A stretch of 64,000 bases of DNA from positions 3,410,001 through 3,474,000 of the forward strand of contig NZ_CP107905.1 of the NCBI RefSeq assembly GCF_036014015.1, written 5' to 3'. A program made the position numbers and the translations under genes. Every line of letters starts with the position of its first letter. Position 1 is the first letter of the stretch. Below are positions 8,816-16,217 of this stretch, piece by piece. The notes under the pieces are model-generated. The model was not told where the DNA came from. It saw only the letters and a list, made by a program, of their open reading frames with translations, and made no database searches. This DNA is from Streptomyces sp. NBC_00457 (GTDB lineage Bacteria; Actinomycetota; Actinomycetes; Streptomycetales; Streptomycetaceae).

Positions 8816-9433
8816 CTAGACCCGAGACACGGGTGCTCCCGGCGCCGGGGGCGCGGCGGGCGCCGGCGGCTGGTTCAGGCGCAGGGGCTGCAGGGCCTCG
8901 GTCCAGCGCAGCAGCTCGTCGAGCATCATCGTGGCTGCGGCCTCCAGCGGCTCGTCGGCCCGGAAACCGCCCTCCCCCATGAGTTTGAAGACGAACGGTA
9001 TGGCCACGGCCTCGGGAATCGGCATCATCTTGAGAGTCGTCGTGACCTGCTTGAGCACCTGCACGGAGCGCAGGCCGGCCGCGACGCCGCCGTAGCTGAC
9101 GAATCCGACGGGCTTGTAGAGCCACTCCCGGTACAGGAAGGAAAGAGCGTTGAGCAGCGCGGCAGGAGGACCGTAGTTGTATTCGGGCGTGACGAAGACG
9201 AAGGCGTCGGCCTCGTCCACCGTCGCGCTCCACCTGAGCGTGTGCTCGTGGGTGTACTGACCCGCCCGCGGATGACCGGGTTCATCGAGGAGCGGGAGGC
9301 CGAGCTCAGCGAGGTCGACGAGTTCGACGTCGAAGCCCCCATGCTGCTTCGCGGCCTGGGCCGCCCACTGGCCGATGGGCAGCCCCAGTCGGCCGGGACG
9401 GGTGCTTCCGATGACAACGTGCAACTTCGGCAT
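8816..9433 (-). CDS. NADPH-dependent FMN reductase, 205 aa
   Basis: A flavodoxin-fold NADPH:FMN reductase. Visible are the phosphate-binding start VVIGSTRPGRLGLPIGQW, the FVTPEYNYGPPAALLNALSF motif (active-site PEYN) and the KPVGFVSYGG strand. These enzymes make FMNH2 for two-component monooxygenases or reduce quinones or azo compounds. It follows the tandem SnoaL gene by about 60 bp in the same direction, so it is likely co-transcribed from the operator-controlled promoter near 10412. It gives the island a second flavin-reducing system beside the HpaC-like one. AAAGG precedes the ATG. Confidence 0.88.
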   Translation of the reverse strand: MPKLHVVIGSTRPGRLGLPIGQWAAQAAKQHGGFDVELVDLAELGLPLLDEPGHPRAGQYTHEHTLRWSATVDEADAFVFVTPEYNYGPPAALLNALSFLYREWLYKPVGFVSYGGVAAGLRSVQVLKQVTTTLKMMPIPEAVAIPFVFKLMGEGGFRADEPLEAAATMMLDELLRWTEALQPLRLNQPPAPAAPPAPGAPVSRV

Positions 9434-9496
9434 GGGTGAGCCTTTCTGAGTATGCGTCTGTTCGAGTCGGTGCAGGCCGAGAGAGCCGACGACCGA

Positions 9497-10381
9497 TCAA
9501 GTCCGGGCAGCGGGCGGAGGGCCGGGGGGCTTGGGCGGGGCGGACTTGGTGATGCCGCTCCAGTGCTCCACGAGCTGTTGCCCGCGCACGCGGTAGGCGT
9601 CGTACATGTAGTACGGGTAGAGCGCACCGCTTCCGTCGGGTTCGGCCTGAGGAAGCAGTCCGGCGACGACGACGATGTCGCCCTCGGCGACGATCAGCGC
9701 GGGCGGGATGAGGGGCTCGGCGGGCGGGGGAACGGGACCGTCCGGGAATCGGCTGCGCACGAACTCCTCCAGCCCCGCCCTGCCAGGCGGGTAATGGGAG
9801 ACGTGCTGGAGGTAGTCCTCGGCGACGAAGTCCTTGACCGCATCCGGGTTCTGCGCGTCGAAGACGCAGCGGTAGAAATCCACCACCAGGCGCTTGTTCG
9901 CCTCGATGTCGATCGAAGGGGATGACGACACGATGGTCGCTCGCGTCGGTGTGCCCGGCGCGGGGGGCCGCGGCGGGGCGATCTTGTTGAGGGACGGCCA
10001 CCGCTCGACGATCCGTCCGTCGCGGATCCGGTAGGTGGTGAACCCGTAGTAGTCGAAGGTGAAGCCGGGGGCGTCCGGGTCCGGTTGCGGCATGTAGTGG
10101 CAGACACAGACCAGGTCGTTCTCTCCTATGACGAACACCGGGTCCCGCGGCCCGGAGGCATCGGCCGCACCCGGGTCCGCCGCCAGTTCACGGTCGAACT
10201 CGCGGCGCAGGAGATCGGCGAACGCCTGCGCGCCGTCTGGGAGGTCGGCACCGTGCTGGACCAGGTCCGGGGCCACGTAGTCGGCGACCGCGTCGGCGTT
10301 TCTCGCGCCGAAGACATCGGTGAGGAACCGGCCAACCAGAAGTTTGTTGATGTGTGGCAGTTGCTCGAGTGGTGTAGCCAT
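9497..10381 (-). CDS. Tandem two-domain SnoaL-like protein, 294 aa
   Basis: Two SnoaL/NTF2-like units in one chain. The first (about residues 8-145) has YVAPDLVQHGADLPDG and YRIRDGRIVERWPSLNK. The second (about 155-290) has FVAEDYLQHVSHYPPG and YRVRGQQLVEHWSGITK. The same motifs occur in the single-domain protein at 980-1495. The linker is Pro/Ala-rich. The function is unknown; family members are cyclases, isomerases or small-ligand binders. The ATG at 10381 lacks a Shine-Dalgarno sequence. The promoter TTGACG-N17-TTTAGT places transcription start within a base or two of the ATG, so the mRNA is probably leaderless. Confidence 0.8.
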   Translation of the reverse strand: MATPLEQLPHINKLLVGRFLTDVFGARNADAVADYVAPDLVQHGADLPDGAQAFADLLRREFDRELAADPGAADASGPRDPVFVIGENDLVCVCHYMPQPDPDAPGFTFDYYGFTTYRIRDGRIVERWPSLNKIAPPRPPAPGTPTRATIVSSSPSIDIEANKRLVVDFYRCVFDAQNPDAVKDFVAEDYLQHVSHYPPGRAGLEEFVRSRFPDGPVPPPAEPLIPPALIVAEGDIVVVAGLLPQAEPDGSGALYPYYMYDAYRVRGQQLVEHWSGITKSAPPKPPGPPPAART

Positions 10382-10388
10382 GCGACCC

Positions 10389-10434
10389 ACTAAACTGTAC
10401 CGTACAGTGCACGTCAACTGCACCGTACAGTGCA
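10389..10434 (-). promoter_or_regulatory. Promoter with tandem TetR operators, sites D1 and D2
   Basis: Site D1 (10391-10411; right arm CAGTGCA, left arm TAAACTG) and site D2 (10414-10434; left arm TCAACTG, right arm CAGTGCA) share the CACCGTA/TACCGTA core, with centres 23 bp apart. On the - strand TTGACG (10417-10412) is 17 bp from TTTAGT (10394-10389), giving a promoter for the tandem SnoaL gene that is fully covered by D1. The pair may also affect the divergent aldehyde dehydrogenase gene. Confidence 0.75.
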
Positions 10435-10509
10435 CCTCAACTCGCCCCTTGACATCTCCCCGCCCAAAAGGGGAATGTCCTAGATAGTAAATCACCAGTT
10501 CGGATACAC

Positions 10510-10530
10510 AGGACACCGACAGTTTGTCCT
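10510..10530. promoter_or_regulatory. Inverted repeat upstream of the aldehyde dehydrogenase gene
   Basis: AGGACA and TGTCCT arms separated by 9 bp lie 17 bp before the GTG start of the aldehyde dehydrogenase gene. Another imperfect inverted repeat (GACAT...ATGTC enclosing CCCC...GGGG) lies at 10450-10479. It could be an operator for a second regulator such as the IclR protein at 15275, but that link is a guess. Confidence 0.35.
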
Positions 10531-10547
10531 GCAGAGAAGGGGACATC

Positions 10548-12008
10548 GTGACTTTTCTTGATGCCAGCGTCTGGCAGGAGCGGATCTTCTCGGGAGAATG
10601 GACCAAGGCGGTGGAGTCGTACGACTCCACCGAGCCGGCCACCGGCAAGACCTTGGGCCGAGTCGGCTCCGCCACGCCCGCCGACCTGGAGCGGGCCGTA
10701 GAGCGAGCGGCGCAGGCTCAGCGCGACTGGGCGGCGCGTCCGTACGTCGAGCGGGCCCAGGTGCTGCGGCATGCGGCACGCCTGTTCGAGGAGCACCACG
10801 CCGAGATCGCGGAATGGATCGTGCGGGAGTCCGGTGCCCTGCGCCCGTTCGCCGACTTCCAGACCTCGAACGGGGCGGCCGAGGAGTGCTACGAGGCCGC
10901 GGCGCTGGCGGCGGCTCCGTACGGAGAAGTGCTGCGGTCCATCGAGGACCGACTGTCGTTCGCGCGGCGCCGCCCGGTCGGCGTGGTCGGGGTGATCGCC
11001 CCGTTCAACGCGCCGATGGTGCTGGCCATGCGCGCCGTCGCCCCCGCCCTGGCGCTGGGCAACGCCGTCGTGCTCAAGCCCGACCCGCGCACCGCCGTCT
11101 GCGGCGGTGTCACCATCGCCCGTGTCTTCGAGGAGGCGGGCCTGCCCGCGGGCGTGCTGCACATGCTGCCCGGCGGCGCCGACGTCGGCGCCGCGCTGGT
11201 GGACCACCCGCACGTGCCCGTCATCGCCTTCACCGGCTCCACCCGCGCCGGAAAGGCGATCGCCACCTCGGCGGCGCAGCGGTTGAAGCGCGTCCACCTG
11301 GAGCTCGGCGGCAACTCGGCGCTGATCGTCCTCGACGACGCGGACTTGGAGAAGGCCGCCTCCGCCGGCGCGTTCGGCTCCTTCCACCACGCCGGACAGG
11401 TCTGCATGGCCTCCAGCCGCCACCTGGTGCACGCGTCGGTCGCCGAGGAGTACGCCAAGCTGCTGGCCCAGCACGCGAACGCCGCCCCGGTCGGGGACCC
11501 GGCCACCGGGCAGGTCGCTCTGGGCCCGATGATCGACGAACGCCAGCTGCAGGCCGCCCACTCCATCGTCACCGACAGCGTAGGGAGCGGTGCGCGTCTG
11601 GCGGCCGGCGGAACCTACGAGGGCCTGTTCTACCGTCCGACGGTGCTGGCCGACGTGCCGCTCGACGCCCGCGCCTACGCGGAGGAGATCTTCGGCCCGG
11701 TCGCCCCGGTCGTGCCCTTCCAGGACCTCGACGAGGCCGTCCGGCTGGCCACCGACACCGAGTACGGACTGTCGCTGGGCATCCTGACCCGGGACGTGGC
11801 CAAGGGCCTGGCACTGGCCGACCGCATCCCCACGGGACTGGTCCACATCAACGACCAGACCGTGAACGACGAGGCGACCATCCCGTTCGGCGGCGTCGGC
11901 GAGTCCGGCAACGGCTCCCGCCACGGAGGGAGCGTCGCCAACCTCGAGGCCTTCACCGAACTGCAGTGGGTCACCGTCCGCGGCGAGATCCCCGACTACC
12001 CCTTCTGA
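10548..12008 (+). CDS. Aromatic (benzaldehyde/vanillin-type) aldehyde dehydrogenase, 486 aa
   Basis: An NAD(P)-dependent aldehyde dehydrogenase of the benzaldehyde/vanillin dehydrogenase type. The catalytic Cys286 lies in GQVCMASSRH and the general base Glu252 in HLELGGNS. PFNAP and the ITFTGS-like IAFTGSTRAGKAI cofactor motif are visible, as is the closing FGGVGESGNGSRHGG. It would oxidise an aromatic aldehyde to the acid. The next gene encodes a stilbene/carotenoid-cleaving oxygenase that releases such aldehydes. The GTG at 10548 with AAGGGG five bases upstream was preferred to an ATG at 10524. A perfect 24-bp palindrome lies inside the 5' coding region at 10609-10632. Confidence 0.88.
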   Translation: MTFLDASVWQERIFSGEWTKAVESYDSTEPATGKTLGRVGSATPADLERAVERAAQAQRDWAARPYVERAQVLRHAARLFEEHHAEIAEWIVRESGALRPFADFQTSNGAAEECYEAAALAAAPYGEVLRSIEDRLSFARRRPVGVVGVIAPFNAPMVLAMRAVAPALALGNAVVLKPDPRTAVCGGVTIARVFEEAGLPAGVLHMLPGGADVGAALVDHPHVPVIAFTGSTRAGKAIATSAAQRLKRVHLELGGNSALIVLDDADLEKAASAGAFGSFHHAGQVCMASSRHLVHASVAEEYAKLLAQHANAAPVGDPATGQVALGPMIDERQLQAAHSIVTDSVGSGARLAAGGTYEGLFYRPTVLADVPLDARAYAEEIFGPVAPVVPFQDLDEAVRLATDTEYGLSLGILTRDVAKGLALADRIPTGLVHINDQTVNDEATIPFGGVGESGNGSRHGGSVANLEAFTELQWVTVRGEIPDYPF

Positions 12009-12056
12009 CCCCGCTCTTTCTCTCACCCCCGCTTCACCCGCACTTGGAGCATGCAG

Positions 12057-13610
12057 ATGACACTTCCTTCGCGGCAGGGCCCCTCACTGCCCGATCCCAT
12101 GACCATCGCGCCGCGTACCACCCCGCATCCACCCACCCCTCAGCTCGCCCAGGACGCCGCCGGCTGGGCGCCCGGCAACAAATTCCTGGAAGGCCCGTTC
12201 ACTCCCTGGACGGAGGAGAGCGGCGCGTATGACCTGGAGGTGGACGGGCAGATCCCGGGCGAGCTAGCGGGGGCACTGTTCCGTATCTCCTCCAACCCCC
12301 GCTTCACGCCGCGCGATCCCGACCGCTACCACTGGTGGGAGGGCGACGGCATGGTCTGCGGTATCTACCTGCGCGACGGGCGCGCCGCCTACCGCACCCG
12401 CTGGGTGATGACCGACTCCATGAAGTTCGAGGTCGAGCAGGGCGAGGCGGTCTACAGCGGTTTCGCCAACGGCGGCAGTACGGCGCCCCTCCCCCACGGC
12501 GCTCCGCCCGCGAAGAACGTCGCCAACACCAACGTCGGCATCTTCGACGACCACCTGCTGGTCTACTTCGAAGGCGGACTGCCGTACTCGATGCACCCGG
12601 AAACCCTGGAGACGAACGGCACTTACGACTTCCACGGCGGCATCGACGTCCTGTGCACCGCCCACTACAAGATCGACCCCGACAGCGGCGACATGCTCTT
12701 CTTCGCCGCCACCGGGCCGACCATCACCTGGTACCGGGCGGACGTGAAGACCGGGCACGTCGTCGACAGCCACAGCTTCGACATCAAGGTGCCGGTGCTG
12801 ATGCACGACTTCGCCGTCAGCGACAACTACGCGATCTTCTTCGTCACCCCGGCGCAGTTCCGCCTCGACCACATCATGCGGGGCGAGCCGGGCGTGGTCT
12901 GGGACGAGGCGTCGCTGCCGCACGGTGTGCAGATCGTGCTCATGAACCGGCAGACGCACGCCGTCAGTTGGCACGAGGTGGGCGGCTACTGGGCCAACAC
13001 CCACTTCTACAACGCCTACGAGGACAACGGCCAAGTCGTCATCGACGGACACCGCATCACCCGCCTGGGCACCCCGGCCGACCGGCTGGACACCCCGGTG
13101 ACGTCCCACTCCTGGTTCCCGCCGTCGGTGCCCCATCGCTGGCGTGTGGACCTGGCGACCGGCCGGGCGGCGGAGGAGATGGTCGGCGGCGTCGCCGGAG
13201 AGTTCCCGAGGATCAATGACGCCTTCACCGGCCGGCGTCATCGCTACGGATATTTCGTCACCACCCGCTACCTGGCCGACGACACCATGAGCGACGGTCT
13301 CGCCAAGCACGACGCCTTGCGCGACTCCACCACGGTCGTCGAGGGACCGGACCACCTCACCAACCCCGGCGAGCCGGTCTTCGTCGCCCGCGAGAACGCC
13401 ATCGCCGAGGACGACGGCTACCTGCTCACCCTGTGGTGGAACCGCGAGACCGGCCTGAGCGAACTCCTCATCCACGACGCCGCTGACCTGCGACGCACCC
13501 CGCTGGCCCGGGTGAAACTGCCCAGCCGCGTGCCCTTCGGCTTCCACGGCAACTGGGCCGACCGCACCACGCTCGACCAGGCTGTGGCCGCCCGCAGCGA
13601 CGCGAACTGA
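12057..13610 (+). CDS. Carotenoid oxygenase family protein, probable stilbene or phenylpropenoid cleaving dioxygenase
   Basis: A seven-bladed propeller non-haem iron oxygenase of the RPE65/lignostilbene dioxygenase family, 517 aa. The four iron-binding histidines are recognisable: His203 (TAHYKID), His250 (MHDFAV), His316 (NTHFYNAYE) and His497 (FGFHGNW). Tyr112 and Lys153 (before NVANTN) sit where stilbene-cleaving members keep residues that contact the 4'-hydroxyl; this is judged by position only. Such enzymes split the central double bond of stilbenes or isoeugenol to aromatic aldehydes, and the adjacent aldehyde dehydrogenase fits that. ATG 12057 has GGAG seven bases upstream; ATG 12051 is too close to it. 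Confidence 0.85.
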   Translation: MTLPSRQGPSLPDPMTIAPRTTPHPPTPQLAQDAAGWAPGNKFLEGPFTPWTEESGAYDLEVDGQIPGELAGALFRISSNPRFTPRDPDRYHWWEGDGMVCGIYLRDGRAAYRTRWVMTDSMKFEVEQGEAVYSGFANGGSTAPLPHGAPPAKNVANTNVGIFDDHLLVYFEGGLPYSMHPETLETNGTYDFHGGIDVLCTAHYKIDPDSGDMLFFAATGPTITWYRADVKTGHVVDSHSFDIKVPVLMHDFAVSDNYAIFFVTPAQFRLDHIMRGEPGVVWDEASLPHGVQIVLMNRQTHAVSWHEVGGYWANTHFYNAYEDNGQVVIDGHRITRLGTPADRLDTPVTSHSWFPPSVPHRWRVDLATGRAAEEMVGGVAGEFPRINDAFTGRRHRYGYFVTTRYLADDTMSDGLAKHDALRDSTTVVEGPDHLTNPGEPVFVARENAIAEDDGYLLTLWWNRETGLSELLIHDAADLRRTPLARVKLPSRVPFGFHGNWADRTTLDQAVAARSDAN

Positions 13611-13648
13611 CCCGCTTCTTGCATTGCGTGTTCTGAAAGGAGAGGTCC

Positions 13649-14143
13649 ATGGCTATCACCGGCCTCGGACACACCGGCTTCTGGGTGGACGACCTGGAGA
13701 CGATGCGTGACTTCTACACCCGGGTCATGGGGCTGACCGTGACCGACGAGGACGCGGACCTCGGCATCGTGTTCTTCTCCTCGCGTCCCGAAGAGGAGCA
13801 CCACGAGTTCGTGCTCCAGCGGGGCCGCACCGCGCCCCCCGGGTCCAAGCTGACCCACCAGGTGTCGTGGAGGGTCGACTCGCTGGAGACGATCATCGAC
13901 TTCCACCATCGCTTCCGTGCCGAAGGCATCGAGGTGCAACAGGAGGTCACGCACGGCAACGCCATCGGCATCTACTTCTTCGATCCCGAGGGCAACCGCA
14001 ACGAGGTCTACCTCCGGGTGGAGCGGGACGTGCGTCAGCCGTTCCGCAAGACCATCGACCTCGACCAGGATCCCGCCGACGTGCTCGCCGAAGCCGAACG
14101 CCTTCTCTCCGACGGCGGCGCCGCCTACCAGCCGGTCCAGTGA
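13649..14143 (+). CDS. VOC-superfamily (extradiol dioxygenase-like) protein, 164 aa
   Basis: A vicinal-oxygen-chelate protein with two beta-alpha-beta-beta-beta modules. The likely metal ligands are His8 (GLGHTGFWV), His70 (KLTHQVSW) and Glu119 (GNRNEVYL). This is the 2-His-1-Glu set of extradiol ring-cleaving dioxygenases, though the protein has only the short single-unit form, so glyoxalase-like activity cannot be excluded. AAGGAGAGG precedes the ATG. It follows the stilbene-cleaving oxygenase gene by 38 bp and would cleave a catechol made by the hydroxylase at 16218-17957. A broken copy with an internal deletion lies at 18005-18120. Confidence 0.83.
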   Translation: MAITGLGHTGFWVDDLETMRDFYTRVMGLTVTDEDADLGIVFFSSRPEEEHHEFVLQRGRTAPPGSKLTHQVSWRVDSLETIIDFHHRFRAEGIEVQQEVTHGNAIGIYFFDPEGNRNEVYLRVERDVRQPFRKTIDLDQDPADVLAEAERLLSDGGAAYQPVQ

Positions 14144-14184
14144 CGAGGGCGACCTCGCAACGCCACGCGCCCCGGGATCCCGGG

Positions 14185-14300
14185 GCGCAGCTGCAGGTTC
14201 TCGTCGTCGGCGCCGGCCCACCTGACTCGCCGCGGCGCACCTCGTGGACGGCCCCAAGGCGATCAGCCTCGAACGCTTCGTACCCCGAGCCCTCGCCAAC
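14185..14300 (+). pseudogene. Relic of the 5' end of an FAD-dependent hydroxylase gene
   Basis: Translation from 14191 reads LQVLVVGAGP, matching the VLVVGAGPVG dinucleotide-binding start of the intact hydroxylase at 16218-17957. About 65 bp later, in a different frame, KAISL appears at 14256; the intact protein has the same KAISL some 45 residues after its GAGP. The relic therefore combines a deletion with a frameshift. It occupies the gap between the VOC and FAH genes, where the hydroxylase is inferred to have stood. A GC-rich palindrome (CCCCGGGATCCCGGGG) lies just upstream, ending at 14184. Confidence 0.6.
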
Positions 14301-14377
14301 CTCACTCACACACCCAAGACTTCGGCCGCAATGCCGACCCTTGCCGCCGTTTTCGCCCCTTCCTCCGGAGAACCGTC

Positions 14378-15232
14378 ATGAGACTCAGTACCGTCCGTCT
14401 GCCCGCCCCCGATTCCGGCACGCAACTTACCGCTGCTGCCCGCCATGAGGGCGACGAACTGGTCCTGCTGCCGTACTCGGACGTCGGGGCCCTGCTGGCG
14501 AGCGGAGAGGACTGGCACAACCGCGCGGAAGCGGTCGACGGTAAGGGGATGCCACGGGACGGCGCGTCCCTCGCCCCCGTCGTCCCGCACCCCAACAAGA
14601 TCGTGTGCCTCGGCCTGAACTACGCCACACACATCAAGGAGATGGGCCGGCCCACCCCGACCCACCCGACGCTCTTCGCCAAGTACGACGGCTCCTTGGT
14701 CGGGGCCCACGACGACGTCCATATGCCGCCGGTCAGCGACGACCTCGACTGGGAGGCCGAACTCGGTGTCGTGATCGGACGGCGAGCCAGGCACGTCACC
14801 CGGGACGAAGCGCTCGCCTACGTGGGCGGCTACACCGTCGTCAACGACGTGACCGTACGGGATTGGCAGCATCGCACCCGGGAGTTCCTCTCCGGGAAGA
14901 CGTTCGAGGCGACCACGCCGGTCGGGCCGTCTCTCGTCACTCCGGACGAACTCCCCCCGGGAGCCTCGGGGTTGACGGTCGGCTGCAGCGTGGACGGCCA
15001 CACCATGCAGAAGTCCAACACATCCGACCTGCTCTTCGATGTCGCCACGACCATCGCCTACATCAGCACCATCATCACGCTCCTGCCGGGTGATCTGATC
15101 GCCACCGGCACACCGGGCGGAGTGGGGGCAGGGCGCGCCCCCAAGGTCTTCCTGCGCCCCGGGCAGCAGCTGGTCACGTTCGTCGAGGGCGTCGGCGAGC
15201 TGCGCAACACCGTCGTCAAGGAGCGGTTGTGA
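14378..15232 (+). CDS. Fumarylacetoacetate hydrolase (FAH) family protein, 284 aa
   Basis: A complete FAH-family C-C bond hydrolase or isomerase. Visible are GLNYATHIKEMG (residues 79-90), the metal-binding acidic pair Glu126 and Glu128 in DWEAELGVVIG, Asp157 in VVNDVTVRDWQ, the GKTFEATTPVGP loop and GDLIATGTPGGVG. Members hydrolyse acylpyruvates formed after aromatic ring cleavage, so it fits downstream of the VOC dioxygenase. It is preceded by a decayed hydroxylase relic and followed by the IclR gene. Two more copies exist as wreckage: a short 3'-flank scrap at 16137-16182 and a full-length frameshifted copy at 27099-27904. Confidence 0.87.
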   Translation: MRLSTVRLPAPDSGTQLTAAARHEGDELVLLPYSDVGALLASGEDWHNRAEAVDGKGMPRDGASLAPVVPHPNKIVCLGLNYATHIKEMGRPTPTHPTLFAKYDGSLVGAHDDVHMPPVSDDLDWEAELGVVIGRRARHVTRDEALAYVGGYTVVNDVTVRDWQHRTREFLSGKTFEATTPVGPSLVTPDELPPGASGLTVGCSVDGHTMQKSNTSDLLFDVATTIAYISTIITLLPGDLIATGTPGGVGAGRAPKVFLRPGQQLVTFVEGVGELRNTVVKERL

Positions 15233-15274
15233 CCTCCGGTCGCTGGGAGCCACCTGCACGATAGGGTGTCTCCT

Positions 15275-16063
15275 ATGTCAGGATCAGCGTCCCCCAGCTA
15301 TCGCGAGCGCAACTCCACGGCCGACCGGGCCCTGGACATCCTGACGATGTTCGACGACACCCAACTCGTCATTTCCGGTAGCGCGGTCGCCCAGCGTCTG
15401 GGGGTCGCCCGTTCGACCGCCTACCGATATCTGCAGTCCCTGGTGAGCAGCAGGTTCCTGGAGGAGGCGCCGGGCGGCGGCTTCCGGCTCGGGCTGCGTG
15501 TCCTGGAGATCGGCCGGCTGGCAAGGCGCAGCTACGGACTGTCCGAGATCGCTGTTCCGGCGATGACGGAACTGTCCGAGGACGTGTGCGAGACGGTGCT
15601 CTTGACCCGTCGCGCCGGGGACCTGGTCGTCTGCGTCGACCGTGCGGAGGCTGCCGCACGGGCAGTGCGGATCTCCTACGAGCGTGGCAGCAGCCTCCCG
15701 CTCAACGCCGGGGCCTCCGCGCTCGTCCTGCTGGCCTGGATCCCGCAGGACGAGGCACGCCGACTGCTGGAAGCAGCCGAGCTGAGGCGTTTCACGGCGG
15801 CCACGCTCACCGACGTGGACACCCTCATGGACCGGCTCGCGCACATCCGTCGCGCCGGGTATTCCGTCACCCGCGGTGAACTCGACCCCGATGTGACGGG
15901 CGTAGCCGCACCGATCCGCAACGACGAGCAGAAGGTGGTCGCCGCGGTGAGCGTCGCCGCGCTCGCCTCCAGGGTGTTTCCCGAAGCGGAGGCAGAACTG
16001 GCTCAAAAGGTGCTGACCACCGCTCAGAAGATCACTGACCGCCTGATCGCCGTCGGGGGTTGA
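15275..16063 (+). CDS. IclR-family transcriptional regulator, 262 aa
   Basis: An N-terminal winged helix-turn-helix (TADRALDILTMF, then SGSAVAQRLGVARSTAYRYLQSL) followed by the IclR effector domain (AVPAMTELSEDVCETVLL, SSLPLNAGASALVLLAW, GELDPDVTGVAAPI). IclR proteins commonly control aromatic degradation operons and sense ring-cleavage intermediates. The gene stands 42 bp after the FAH gene in the same direction, so it probably regulates this pathway; its operator is unknown. The ATG at 15275 was chosen; an in-frame GTG at 15266 is possible. Confidence 0.87.
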   Translation: MSGSASPSYRERNSTADRALDILTMFDDTQLVISGSAVAQRLGVARSTAYRYLQSLVSSRFLEEAPGGGFRLGLRVLEIGRLARRSYGLSEIAVPAMTELSEDVCETVLLTRRAGDLVVCVDRAEAAARAVRISYERGSSLPLNAGASALVLLAWIPQDEARRLLEAAELRRFTAATLTDVDTLMDRLAHIRRAGYSVTRGELDPDVTGVAAPIRNDEQKVVAAVSVAALASRVFPEAEAELAQKVLTTAQKITDRLIAVGG

Positions 16064-16105
16064 GGACCCACAGGCCTCCCGCGACGCCGAGGCCGCCTGT
16101 GGTCC
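16064..16105. terminator. Hairpin terminator after the IclR gene
   Basis: Inverted repeat with outer arms GGACC-ACAGGC and GCCTGT-GGTCC (one bulged base) enclosing GGCCTC/GAGGCC. It starts at the IclR stop codon and lies in the convergent gap. Confidence 0.6.
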
Positions 16106-16136
16106 CTGCCTCTGCGTCGCTACGTCGCATCACGTC

Positions 16137-16182
16137 GCCCCCGGCCTTGATGCGCGTGGCGTAGTTCAGGCCGAGCCCGGGC
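16137..16182 (-). pseudogene. Short relic of an FAH-family gene
   Basis: On the - strand this stretch translates as LGLNYATRIKAG, matching GLNYATHIKEMG of the intact FAH protein. Over 31 bp, 29 are identical to 14609-14639 without gaps. It lies immediately downstream of the intact - strand hydroxylase gene, which is the place FAH holds in the inferred VOC-hydroxylase-FAH module. Confidence 0.7.
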
Positions 16183-16217
16183 CGCGCATCGGGCTCAGTC
16201 CTCACCCGAACTCTGTC

